Of a stretch of 64,000 nt of DNA, positions 23,984 through 35,303 are shown piece by piece. Position 1 is the stretch's first letter, and every line of letters starts with the position of its first letter. The notes below the pieces were generated by a model. It searched no databases, had not been told where the DNA came from, and worked only from the letters and a program-made list of their open reading frames with translations. This stretch comes from Cladorrhinum sp. PSN259 (lineage: Eukaryota; Ascomycota; Sordariomycetes; Sordariales; Podosporaceae), in NCBI GenBank assembly GCA_033725935.1, contig MU867120.1:62001-126000 (forward strand), written 5' to 3'. A program made the translations under genes and the position numbers.

Positions 23984-25775
23984 TTATTTCCTACCGCCAA
24001 ACCCCCCCTCAAACCCAGGCCGACTCTTACTCTTGGTCTGAACTCCGCTATTCTTCTTCTTCCCTCCTTTACCCTTCTTATGAGCCATCTTATCGTCCTT
24101 CCTCTTTTGCAAATTAGCCTCCCTCTTCTTCTGCCGATCGTAGATAGCCTTTGTGACGCCCTCCGCCCTGTCCTTCCACTCCTTTTCGCTCTTCTTCTTT
24201 GCCTTTTCTTTCCTCTTGAGAGCCTTCTTGAGCAGATTCTCATTATCCACCACTTTTTCTCCCTCTGCGCGCTTTCGCGCCGCAAGCCAGGTTTCCTTCT
24301 CCTCGATATCCTTGCGTTTCCCTTCGTCCAAAGCTGCCAGTCTCTTTTTCTGATTTTCAAGTTTTAAGAGAGCCGTCTTGGGGTCTGAAGGGCCCTTCTT
24401 CTTTGCTAAACCCGGGGTTTTCTCGTATGAAGCGTCGTGCGAGAGAGTAGTACCGTCGGTAAAAGCGAGGCGACCAAAGGAGAAGTGGTTGGAGGCCTTA
24501 TCGTCATCACCTGCAAGAAGGGAACTCAACGCGGGCGAGTTGCGCGCGCTGGCCAGTGTTTCCTCCCGCTTCTTCTCCTCCTCAATCTTTGCCAACTTGC
24601 GCAGTTCCTTCTTGTGCTCCTTGCGTTTCAGTTCTGCGACTCGGCGAGCTTCAATCAATTCTGTCCTGGTCTTGATTGGCTTTCCCTCTGGGTCGACGGC
24701 CTTGCGCTTTTGCTTGAATTGGCCGAGCTTGGCGTCCAGACGGGCGCGGAGTCTGGCTTGCGTCGCAGGATCGACAGGAATTTTGAGGTACTTTGGCTTC
24801 TCTGACGGTGGAACGGCGGAGGAAATTGAAGTGGCTGCGCTTGCGGGTGCTTCTTCGGTGGAGTCAGGCTTGGCCGCTGCGCTGAAGTCGAAGAGGGGTG
24901 AGTCGCGGGGTGAGTTTGAATCTGCTGAGGAGTCCTTCTCGTCAACTAATCCTGAGACGTCGATCGGCGCCATCTCATCATTGTCGTCGCGGTTGCTGTC
25001 GACCTCGGTTGATTGTTGGACCTCTGGTACATCTGGCTCCTCCTGCTCCTCATCCTCCTTTTCCTCTTCATCCTTCGCCGCGGGAGCAGCCGTCTTGCTC
25101 GGTGTCGCTGCGGCCTCAATCTTCAACCTCTTTGCCTCCTCCTTCTTCTGCTTCTTTGCCGACTTCTTTGCATCTTTTTGCTCTTTTGCTGAAAGGTTCT
25201 TGGTGGTTTGCTCGACAGTTGGCTCCCCCTCGACCCTTTTTTCCTTGGCGGCTGTGACCTTTGTCTCTTCCTTATCTTCCTCTTCTACATCGGGCTTCTC
25301 CTTCTCAACCTTCTTCTTCAAACCCTCGAGTGGCTTCTCCTTCTCGATATCGACCAACTCGCCAAGATCGGTGTCGTCATCTCCAGAGTTGTTGTCGCTA
25401 TTGTCGTCGGCCTCAAGCTCCTGGGCCTTGCGCTTATTCCGTGCCCGCTCGTCGAGGATTTCCTTTGCGTTCTTGTGCAGCTCGCTGTCCGGGTCTAGCT
25501 TTCCGCGCTTCGCAGCTCTCGCCTCCTCCTTGGTCTGCTTCCTCTTCTTCCACTGATCCTGTTTGGATATCAGCGACTGTCAAGTTTCGAGTCAAGTATT
25601 GAAACATACACTGGTATCCTCTCCATAGTACATCTTTGCGGGAATGAGCGACAGCAATCCATTGAAGGAGTTGGTATAGTCGCGGAGGCGATCCTGCGGA
25701 AATACGGCGTTAGCGCACCGCAGGCAAGAAGTTGACCACAAAAAATAAAAATACCTTCAACGCATCGTCGGCCAT
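23984..25775 (-). CDS. SURF6/Rrp14 ribosomal RNA-processing protein
   Basis: Three exons (25775-25755, 25693-25610, 25558-23984) encode 559 residues; yeast Rrp14 has 434. The first coding exon is seven codons long. The Rrp14 N-terminal domain covers residues ~8-60: DRLRDYTNSFNGLLSLIP, then YYGEDTSDQWKKRKQTKEE. A long acidic and Lys/Glu-rich middle follows, probably coiled coil and disorder. The SURF6 domain fills the last ~230 residues with repeated basic helices and a Lys/Gly-rich end. The family acts in the nucleolus in early 40S and 60S ribosome assembly. The extra length lies in the charged middle. A long open frame on the opposite strand is a shadow of this biased composition. Confidence 0.92.
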
Positions 25776-26388
25776 CTTTGCGCTTCCTTTGATGCAATCA
25801 ATACCGCAGTCTGGTGTTTGAAAGATACCGAAGGTTACGGAATGGAAAGATTCCCCGCAAACTGAATAAATGTCCGGGCGGTGGTCGTCGTCGCAGGGTG
25901 CCTCGCAGAAGGTAAAAAAAAGGCGGGCTCTCTGCGAATGAATTTTATCGCCGTCGAAATTTTGGGCCGATGTGGAGCTCCCCAGCCGCTAGTGCCCCAC
26001 ACTGGGGATATTTCTGCCGGGCGGTCAATGATCCCGGTGGCTCTCCGTCCAGAATAGGAAGGACTCAGGTTGGATTGAGATTCATCAAAGAAACTTTGGA
26101 TTGAAGAGATGCACTCTGAATGAATATGAAACATATTGTGTATATTTCTACCCAGTTGTTGATTCACCAACTATTTTGAAGAGCTTGATAGGCTTTTGCC
26201 AAACCAATCCTTTTCCACCAATCTCTTCTCTTCATCCATTTCTTTCTTTACAAAAACTAACAATTCCCATATCTGATGTTTCCTCTGAGAGCGCACACCG
26301 ATAAGCACCCGGTTACCGATTAATCCTTCAAAATAAGTCATCACAATGTAATCATACCGCTCATGCAAACTGCCATCAACCCCGAGTT
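25776..26388. other. Intergenic region upstream of SURF6
   Basis: 613 bp holding the SURF6 promoter and the 3' flank of the EXO1 gene. No recognisable coding frame or RNA gene seen. Confidence 0.5.
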
Positions 26389-28784
26389 TTATGAGTATCG
26401 AAACTGTGACAGATCGAATCGCCGACTTGGAACCACACGCTCTTGCTCCCTATCCTCCTCCTCATGTTCGCCATCACTAGAAGGGATGAGGTGATCCTCA
26501 CTCCCAATCGGCTTATTCAGAGTTTCGACTTCAGCTAAGTCAACTCTCGGTAATGGGATAAACGCAGGGTTCACAGGGAATGAGGAGCTCGGCAGACCAC
26601 TGCTCGACTTTGTCATCCGCGGTATGGATGACACTGGACGGGGGTGATTACGTTGAATCGCTTGCGCTCCAAGACGCTGCAATGGTGTTAACATCGGCGT
26701 CTGGGAGCTGCTGGGCAGTTTGCCTTTGGAGGAGCTGCTCCTTGGGGTGGATGTTGATGGCGCACTTGATGCAGGTGTGGGCAAGCCGTGAGCAAACCTG
26801 GTCCGAGGTTGTGCTGTCTGGTATGAAAAGCCCTTGAGAACATCACCCATTCTCCTTGCCGACGTTGGCTTACTGTGGCAAACTGATTCGGCAGGTTCTT
26901 GCTGAAGAGGTGATGATGCAGGCACCTCCACCTCCTCGGTGGCACTAGTATCAGGCTCCTGGGTCTTTGCTCCAGTAGGTGGCATTTTTTTGGCAACAAC
27001 AACCGAGGAAGCCTCTTCAAAGATAGAGATCTCCGAAGTCCGTGGCCGGCTAGCAGGCTTCTCTGGCTTCCAGTCATCAAAATCAGGCAAGCTCATGAAG
27101 GCCTCGTCGATCGAATCATCCGACATTAAAATCGGGTCCAGGTTCTTCGTCGCCTTTGTCTGTTTGGTTGCTGAGAAAAATTTGCTCCTTTCCGGGGTCT
27201 CTTTCATGGCTCCTAATGCCGGCAAGTCATCACACAAGCGCGCTTTCTTTGGCGGTCTTGTGGAAAAATTTGCATCTCGATGTGCTGGTATTATTGACCC
27301 AGTCGTCTTGCGCCGATGATCTGAGGTTTGAGCATTCATAGAGTTGAGAATGCTCGAGATGGGCTCACTCCTCCTGCGCATCGCATTGGCAATACTTGTA
27401 TACCGTCGAGCCGGTGGGGCTGGTTCTTCCACAGCCTCTACATATGGTCTTGGAAGCGGAAAGACGATAGCACGTGGAGCTTCCACAGCGGTACCAGCGT
27501 TGCGATCCGGGTCGATGTTAAAGCAATTAGGGTCCATCTCTCCAAGGGGAATGCGCTTGTCTGCAAAGTATTCGTCAATCGGCTTTCCAAGCCTTTTTGA
27601 AGGTGCAGTGGTCGAAGCAAACGTCTGGCTGATTCTCCTCTTCCCTGGTGACGGGGGAAGAATAATGGGCTTCTTTGTAATGGGATGCACATCGCCAACA
27701 GCAATTGCTCTGGCTAATTCTGTTTCGACCGGGGCTCCAATAAATGGCATCTCGCTGAGGTCGACTGAGACGTCGGGCTCTGTCAGATGAACAATGTCTT
27801 GTTTCTTTGGACAGAATACCCTCTGATACAAAAACGTATGCTCTGCCTGCTTGAACTCCTCGAGATAATTCTCAGGCAATTTGTACTTGGTGTCAAATCG
27901 AATCATTTTTATAACTCGCTCCGCTGTCTTGTGCTTCCGAATGAGACGATATGCAGTTTTCAGGCCAACGGTGTTGATGCCTGCTAGATAATCGCAACCG
28001 CTGAAGATGGCCATATGTCGAAACTCATTATCAGTCCATTCAGTCAAGGATATTTCGCGGACCAAACAAAAGTCTTTTCGGTTGATCTCGACACACTGCC
28101 CATGTCCATCCATCTTGGTCAAGAGACGTTTGGCTCCAAATACTAACAGATCCGAGTCTTCAGAGACGATGCCGCTGATAATGCCTTGTCGTTCCAAATA
28201 TACGAGCTGCGCGTCTGCTTCGTATGGTGCGACGACGTAAGGTATGTTTTCCTTTTTGAGCTCCTCGATAAAGTGGCGCGCCATCTCAGGTGTAACATCT
28301 ATGGCTTTTTGAAGTTCCATGTGGGCTTGAGATGGTTTACCCGCCTTTAGGAGAGCCAGCCCCGTCTTCATGCATTCCCTACGGCGCTTTTCTCGGGATT
28401 CCTCGGTTTTCGCCTTACTGGGAAGATAGTCGCCATCAAAAACTAGGTATGGGGTTACACCAAAGTGTTTGAACATTTTCACACGCTCCATAGCAAAATT
28501 GACATATCTGATTACAGTTAACACTTGACCTCGACTCATGGGTCTATCAGAAGCAACAACTTACTTGCGGGTCGGTTTGCCTTGTGCTAGCTCAATGGCG
28601 CACGCAATGGCGCCCCTGTGGAGCCAGACATAGCCATCCACTCCAAAGGTCTCGCCCGCATACTTCTTGAGCTCGGTCGGCCGATGGATGGATTTAAGCA
28701 ACGGGAGGAGACCTATCGGAACCAACTGTTAGGATAATGATATATGACTGTTGAGATAGTAACCTAAGTACCTGTGATACCCAT
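26389..28784 (-). CDS. EXO1: Exonuclease 1 (5'-flap/5'-3' exonuclease, XPG/Rad2 family)
   Basis: Three exons (28784-28772, 28712-28565, 28507-26389) encode 759 residues; yeast Exo1 has 702. The first coding exon is 13 nt and supplies MGIT plus one base, giving the essential N-terminus MGITGLLPLL. All metal-binding acids are present: Asp30 (GVDGYVWLH), Asp78 (VFDGDYLP), Glu150/Asp152 (YEADAQLVYLE), Asp171/Asp173 (SEDSDLLVFG) and the Asp of GCDYLAGI. The His/Asp numbering matches human EXO1. The C-terminal half is Ser/Pro-rich and disordered, and contains RSKFF (about 27172-27186), the Mlh1-interacting MIP box seen in yeast Exo1. Roles known for the family are mismatch repair, end resection and meiotic crossover in the nucleus. 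It is divergent from the TMA16 gene. Confidence 0.95.
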
Positions 28785-29675
28785 CTTCAACGCTCAGGAG
28801 AACAAGGGCGGTGAAGAAGTATGCAGGTATCAGGAAGCGGACGACGGTTGGCACCGCCAAATAGTTAAACAAGCGACTACTATGCAGACGTCGTGGCCAT
28901 TGAGTATTGGAAGCGTCGTTTGTGAGTTTACGATATGGTAGCAAGGGCGGCAATTGCGAGGGATCTGCCGAGGGCCAAGACGCGTAAATGTACAAAATCG
29001 CGTGTTTACTTTCGAAGGGGCGATATACCGTCTCGAGTCAACAAAGGCCAAAGAATACGAAACAGCGATGTTGGGACAAGATGCTCTGGAGACTGGCGGC
29101 AAAAAGACAGCGGATGAAAAGCCAGTTGAGATGGAGTGACAGTCTGGGTGGAGGTTGCCTTCCCTGCTTCAGATTTCAGTCCGGGGTCGCTAAATTGATG
29201 GCCAAGCGCGACCGCGTCGCATAAGCCTGGAGCCGTTACCCCCGCGACGGATCCACCTGGGCCCTCCTGTCACCAAGGTTTTGGTGGAGTGCGGGGCAGC
29301 ATTCTGGAATCTGGCCAGTGCAATAAACTTGATGCTACTGTGTTCTTGCTGAATCAACTGCAAATTCCGAAATCGCATCTTCATAAAGATTTTATCAATT
29401 CCAGTTTTGAGTCCCTAAACAATTAGTTCTATGATAATATTCACAATCATACGCAACAATGCATTGCTGATTTTGTCACCGTCCCCGGATCTCACACTGT
29501 GATTGGACCTTGGCTGCAAGCTGCAGGCACTTAAACCTTATCGGGTCTTTGCCCCACCAATTTCCTATCTCGCCATCAAAAAATTCCCTGCTTTCCAGCA
29601 TCAACGACAGCAGCATCGGCAAGACGAGTGTAAATCGAAGAAAATTCAGCAAACTGGAAACCGACATTTTTCAAA
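28785..29675. promoter_or_regulatory. Divergent promoter region EXO1 / TMA16
   Basis: 890 bp between two start codons on opposite strands, so both promoters lie here. No clear TATA box is seen on either side. Short frames in it lack any domain. Confidence 0.5.
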
Positions 29676-30403
29676 ATGGCAAAGACACTCGAGAAAACCC
29701 GGAAGCAGATTTCCAAGAAGAAAAACGGCCAGATTGATTCTCTCCATGAGAACAGCCGTGATTCTAAGCGCCTTCACCGTGCCCAGATCCGCGATGAGCG
29801 TCTCAAGAAACTCGAGTCATCAAGGAAAAAGACCAACAAGCCAATCAGTACGTCGTCTCAATAATTCTGATGGGAAACTTCCTGAAAATTCAACTAACTC
29901 GGGAAACAGTCGATCGTGTGAAGCACTTTGTTGGTGCTGTGCGTGAGAATGGCTGGAAGCCTCTTGAAATGCCCGCTATCCAATCCGCCATCAGCGAGTA
30001 AGCGATCTTTTCCATCATCGCACAACTAATCTCCCTGTGGAAAGTGCTAACCATAAAATCTAGGTGGGTAAACCAGCACAATGAGGAATACGAAGAGGTG
30101 AAGAAGACCCGCCGGCCAGGCCGCCCAGCAAGCGCCAGAGAGGACTTGCTCAAGATGGCGATGGCAGCCCTGGAGAAGGAGTACAAGGATGGCTTCTGTA
30201 AGTTTTGCCGCCTCAAACCTCCGAGTAAGGAAAATCCAGCTGATTCGAGTTTCACAGACATGCCGGATCTCAGCCTCGAGAAGAACATTCAGCTTCTCGA
30301 GAGATGGGACAAGTCTTGGTCTTACCTCACCAACCTAACATGGGTCAAAATCACAGCCGAAGGTGTTGTGAGGCCATCTAACTTCCCTCCTCAGAGCCTC
30401 TGA
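29676..30403 (+). CDS. TMA16: TMA16-family ribosome assembly factor
   Basis: Four exons (29676-29847, 29910-29997, 30064-30197, 30258-30403) encode 179 residues; yeast Tma16 has 178. The N-terminus is strongly basic (MAKTLEKTRKQISKKKNG), followed by SLHENSRDSKRLHRAQIRD and LKKLESSRKKTNKP, the typical Tma16 opening. The C-terminal part (MPDLSLEKNIQLLERWD, then SYLTNLTWVKI) fits the family's alpha-helical domain. All three junctions restore frame (for example ATC-GAT across intron 1). Tma16 binds late nuclear pre-60S particles. Together with SURF6 2 kb beyond EXO1, this gives two ribosome-assembly genes in one neighbourhood. Confidence 0.92.
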
Positions 30404-32273
30404 CAGAGCAGTCGGACATTCCGTCCCACAGTGTCACATGTCACCACCATTCCAACCCATGATCGGCTGGACTTGCTCATTTTCTCTCTCTCGTGTGCAT
30501 GTGGAATGGGCTGTCTGTGTCTAAGACAACCTTCTCCGACGAGCGAGGGCTCTCTGCAGAACCAACTCAGCATCCGGCGCATATCGGTCCACATGCTGTA
30601 CCTCCGAAAGTTTTGTCTCGCCTTCATCTGAGGAGGGGAGAGGGGACCTGCTAGCAATTAATCATCATCTCATCATCGAGGGAATCCATGGGTTATACAC
30701 CATCAACACCCCGCACATACGCATGCAATCAGACCATTCCGCACACTACATACACACACACATCAGACATGCATCACATCTCCGACTCGGAGAAGCAAGT
30801 GTCTATCTGTGTGTATGTCGTTGTCGTTGCTTATACAGCCTTTTACTCCTCCACCGCATAACGCTACCGCCTAGCTTGTCTGCACGCCAGCGTGCCCTGC
30901 ATCGATTCAAAACTTCGAAACGCAATCCTTCTGCAGCTATCCCCCTTCTACCCCTCCCTGCCGGCATGCGCCATCCAGTTATTCCAAAGTTCAAATATCG
31001 TGCTGCAAAGCCCAAAGATACAATGGATAACGGGTAAGAGATCCTATCCGCCCGTGCTTCCCGGCCGACGGGCGAGGAAGGGAGGTACGGGGCCTGCCAG
31101 TCGAGGGCCAGGGTACTGAGGGTAGGGCACGCACCATGTTGTGTTACCCAGAAAGGTGCCTACCCTTCTTTCTGCACAAAAGATTCGTTGAAACCCCCTG
31201 CAGACAGATACTATGGGGGAGAGGGGGAAAGACAGCACACGCGGCATTCAAGCAGGTATCCGGGTTCCTGGAAGAAGGAAGCGCTTTCTAATTCCCGCCG
31301 GGAGTTGCATTCGAGTGGTTTTGGAGGGTGATAATATCTATGGGACCTGCGCCGGGAGTCGTTTCCAGCGCCCGATTTCTGGTTTGTAATTAAACGAAAC
31401 TCTGGAGTGGTTTCTGATGTAGTCTGCCGAATGTATGTATGTTGTCTGAGGTTGATTATCAATCGCATCACTTATTTTTTGTATGCATGTCGGTCATGAT
31501 TGGTTTTCTCTGCGAACTTGGAAGTATGCACAGAACATGTGTTGCTTTTGTTGTAATACATCAACCTTCACACTGTGATATTTTCTCTTGCCCCTCATCG
31601 AACTGGAGCATAGGCAGAAGACGGATAGGTGCACTACCGGATTACTTGGTTTTGTGAACAGTAGGAAGAGGAAACAAGTGGCGTCATGCTGAAGGGGTAC
31701 CTAGATGCGATGGGCTGGTTATACAGAGCTGATTGATACGATCCTTGACGGGAAGGGGAAGGGTGGGTGGCATACCCGCTCGGTCGGGTCGTCTCGTCTG
31801 ATCTTCTTTTTTTCTCTCCTCCTCATGCCTTGGGGCAGAGTACAAACGGGTAGAGGTGGGAGGGTTACCCCTCGATCTGTTTCTTTTCTTCGATGTGGGG
31901 TGTTGCCTTGGATTTCGGGTGGTTGCTATCGTTCTTTGACTTCTATATAAAGGCTGGAGCTGGGAAGGTGGTTTGAGGGAATGGATTCTGGAATCTTTTT
32001 CTTCACTTATTACCCTTCATTGTCACTCGCTCTTCATCCGATATAAACCTCCTTTTTCTTATTTCTTCATAAAACAGCCACTCTCGGAACTTTTGGACTC
32101 ACATAGTGGATTACGTCGACAGGATATTGCTTACACTCACACCCACATCAACACAGCACTACATCCATCACCACATCACTGATTCTCCCATACGTCAAAT
32201 TCAGCGCTATAAGAAGCATCACTGAAACTATCACTTAACCCATCACATTCGTTATCAAGACCATAAGCCTAAA
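30404..32273. other. Intergenic region with promoter of the small Cys protein
   Basis: The left part holds the TMA16 3' flank. The right part has C/T- and G-rich patches (AGGGG/CCCCT words near 31690-31880), a consensus TATA box at 31944 and a CA-rich leader of about 300 nt before the ATG at 32274. No other gene is recognised. Confidence 0.5.
31944..31951 (+). promoter_or_regulatory. TATA box of the small Cys-containing gene
   Basis: TATATAAA, a full consensus TATA box, 323 bp upstream of the start codon. Preceding sequence contains several CCCCT/AGGGG words (stress-element core). This fits a strongly inducible gene with a leader of about 290 nt; inducibility is inferred. Confidence 0.5.
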
Positions 32274-32988
32274 ATGTGCACATACATATCCCACATCCAC
32301 ATCTGCTCCTCCTGCAGACGAGAAGACACGGTTCTCATCTCAGAGAAGCTGTGCCCCGTTGCAAAATCAAGCGGGACGGGGATATTCGGGAGCTGTCTGG
32401 ATGGTGTGATGAGTGAAAGGGATGCAACGAGGTATCAGTGGTATGTTTCACTTCACTTTGTGTTTCTCTCTTTCGCTTTGTATTTCCCTTTTCTTTTTTC
32501 CCTCTTCGTATTCCATGTTTTCCGTTATGGGTTTGTGAGCTCATGGTTGGTGGTGTATCTCATAAAACTTACCTGCTATCGACCGAGTTAGCCTCTTTCT
32601 TGTCCTCCAGCAAACATTTTTTTCGTTTAACTCCTGTCAAGTGATCCAGGTCTTCCATTCCCTGATAAGCCTCATTTGAGATGTCTTATCGAAGTTTACT
32701 TTCCTTTGGTGTTATTTGCCCAAGTCTAATTTCCATATCCCTACCCACCCACTCAGCTTCTCAAAGTTTTGATGTATCACCGAAGTCCTACAATACGAAC
32801 TTGCCCTATTATTACTCCAAACCCCTGTAAACCTGATAAGCTGACGGTTATATTTATAAAATCTCAGCTGGCAATGCAAAGACAGGCCTTCGTATCAATA
32901 CCCTTCTAGAAGAAGGGGAATGAGTGGCGGTTTGGGGAGAAGGGATAGACATCATCAGAGTCAGCCTACGAAGGTGCAGTGGGTGTAA
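32274..32988 (+). CDS. Small Cys-containing fungal protein (95 aa)
   Basis: Two exons, 32274-32440 and 32868-32988, encode 95 residues across a 427-nt intron (GTATGT donor, CTGAC branch-like site, ATCTCAG acceptor). The junction completes a Cys codon and gives YQCWQCK, so splicing brings a CxxC together that neither exon has alone. The N-terminus starts MCTYISHIHICSSC with a second CxxC, and Cys27 and Cys41 follow. This resembles short fungal proteins opening MC-Y-x-H with paired Cys and His, plausibly metal-binding; I cannot name the family. The C-terminus is Arg/Gly/His/Gln-rich. There is no signal peptide. A strong TATA box and CA-rich leader precede it. The main uncertainty is the long intron. 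Confidence 0.6.
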
Positions 32989-33502
32989 GTCAGGCACTAG
33001 AACAAGGATCCGGCTAGTTTCTAGATTTGAGCGGGTTTAGGGAAATGGGCGTTTCACGGGCAATTTGGAATTGGGATTTGGATATATACCATGGCGTTTT
33101 GGGGTTACAATGGATTGACTTTTTTTTTTTTTTTTCTTGGTTTTTTTTTTGGTGAAGAGTACAAAATGATCAAGGTGATGAGACCTTAGCTTCCAGGTTG
33201 TGGACTCGTCCGTTGAAATCCACCGAGAATGGACCCTCGAAAGTTCTCGACTCCGGCACATGGACCTTATCGTTATCAGTGACGTTTATCGGAACTGATT
33301 GGACAACGGTCCCTGGTCTGTGCTCATAATTTTTTCCAAAGCTCCCACCTCCAGCTTGACTTTCAAGCTCTGGAAGATTTGCGATCTGAACTTAATTCTT
33401 CAATTTTTCCCCTCCTTCCATATACCATATCGAACCACTTTCACCTCCCCCGTTTCACCACCAATTCCCCCAAGTCATTCTATATATCCCCAGATCATCA
33501 AA
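32989..33502. other. Intergenic region upstream of the Mam33 gene
   Basis: 514 bp with T-runs near 33119-33151 and a pyrimidine-rich leader just before the Mam33 start. Nothing else recognised. Confidence 0.5.
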
Positions 33503-34464
33503 ATGATGTCCCTTCGCACCATCGCTCGCAATGCGCCCCGCGCCTTGACTCGCGCCTCTGCCGCCACCTCTACCCTCAGAACCACCTCCAGCACCCTCCT
33601 CAGAACCGCTCGTCCTTCTACCCTCTTCCGCCCTACTCAAATGACCTCGGCCTTCTCAACATCAGTGTTCCGCAGATCTCCCGCCACTGATGCCGATGCC
33701 GCCGATGCCGAGCTCTCAGCAAAGTTGGAGGATGAGATCAAGTACGAGACCGATGTCAAGGAGACCGAGCAGATGCCCGCCAGCGTCAAGGACTTCCTCG
33801 AAAATGGTCCCTTTGAGATCCAGGATGTTCCCGGCAGCGAAGACGTCATCTTGACACGCACCTATGGTAATGAGAAGTGAGTTACGATCAACTCTGAATA
33901 CTCAATTCAGATGCTAACCTTTTTTCTACTTTCAGGATCACCGTCTCTTTCTCCATCGCTGACTTGACCAACTACGCCGGCGAGAACGACTTCAATGCTG
34001 ACGAGGCTCTTGGCGATGAGATCGAGGGTGCTGAGGGCCGCGACGGCGAGAGGAGCGCCGAGGAGCTTGCCCGCGAGGCCGAGGATGATGCTGATTTTGC
34101 TGAGAATGAGGAGTCCATCCCCTGCCGTCTCAACATTGTCATTGAGAAGCCTGGCCAGGGTGCTCTCAACATTGAAGCTATGGCCCAGGATGGTACCATC
34201 ATGGTCGAGAACTTCTATTACTACAAGGATGCCAAGCTCGCTCACAGCACTGATGCCAACGCCGTCCACGCCGCCGGTGAGACATACCCCGGTCCCGTTT
34301 TCGGTTCTCTCGATGAGGACCTTCAGATCCTTATGGAGAGATACCTTGAGGAGCGTGGTATCACCCCCGCTCTTGCTCTCTTCGTCCCTGATTACATGGA
34401 CATGAAGGAGCAGAAGGAGTACATTAACTGGTTGGAGAATGTCAAGGGCTTCATTGATGCCTAA
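33503..34464 (+). CDS. Mitochondrial matrix acidic protein, Mam33/p32 family
   Basis: Two exons (33503-33876 and 33936-34464) encode 300 residues; yeast Mam33 has 266. The first ~60 residues are rich in Arg, Ser, Thr and Ala with no acids, a clear mitochondrial presequence. After that come the p32 elements: ELSAKLEDEIKYE, a beta-strand core (ITVSFSIADLTNY), an acidic loop rich in Glu/Asp, LNIVIEKPGQGALNIEAMAQ, and the closing helix FGSLDEDLQILMERYLEERG with ALALFVPDYMDMKEQKEY. The family forms acidic doughnut-shaped trimers in the matrix that aid mitoribosome function. Two in-frame ATGs stand at the start; the first is used here. Confidence 0.94.
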
Positions 34465-35303
34465 ATTTATTGAGTCTATGGTGTGGTAAATATTGTCTTT
34501 TCTTTTTTCTGGGATATATCATGAAAAGGCCGGATAGGTCTGGGGGAATGAATGTATTATAACGCCAACTCTACTTATTTTCCTTTTTGTTGCAAAAAAA
34601 AAGCCAGTGTAAGATAGGAGGGAAAAGGTACTAGAGCCATGGACAGGAGGCTTTACAAGGAAGATGTACGGAAAGGATAGGATAACTATTAGCTGATGGA
34701 TGACAGGGTGCTTGCCCGTTTCATCGAGCCAAGACACCTCTCCTGGACGCCACGTGCTTAGTCATTGGCTGAAATATTGATACCCATGGTCTGATCAATT
34801 CAGCTGAATGTTATTTCAATTAATTCTGTCCCTTTTTGCTCTTCATTCTCTGATCAGTCTTCTTTCTTTGCTTTCTTGTTGGGAAACCTTAGTTCATGCG
34901 TGGGGTTTGAGCAATTGGCTGGTGTCGTTTCGCTTCCCATTCTCACCCCTGCAGATATCTATCCCACTCACTCCTGTTTGTCCTGCAGTGTCACTCCTTG
35001 GACATCTACATAAATCCACTTTCAGTACCTACTTGTTGGGTGTAACCCTTCAACATCTTTTTTTCGAGCCTTCTGAAAATAAGGGTTACCGGGAAACTAT
35101 TTACTTCTCATCTTCGAGTTCGTTTTCTGAGGTTATAAATCGGGGTTTTCACGCTTTCCGAGATTCCCCGCCAAACCCCTAATTATCGCTACACTTTAAT
35201 TGATTCATAGAACCGGGTTTTCCATTTTCATCACTTACAAACAAAACACACAACTGTGGAACCACCACTACGTTAAACAAAACGACATCTTGAATCTCCT
35301 CAA
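34465..35303. other. Intergenic region, Mam33 3' flank and LCCL gene promoter
   Basis: 839 bp, T-rich in the first third (likely 3' UTR) with no recognisable coding frame. No TATA box is obvious before the LCCL start. Confidence 0.5.

Noticed and set aside
24378..25556. 392-aa open frame on the plus strand over SURF6
   Set aside because: It lies antisense to the Lys/Glu-rich SURF6 coding region; its Ser/Phe-rich sequence is the complement of that bias and has no domain.
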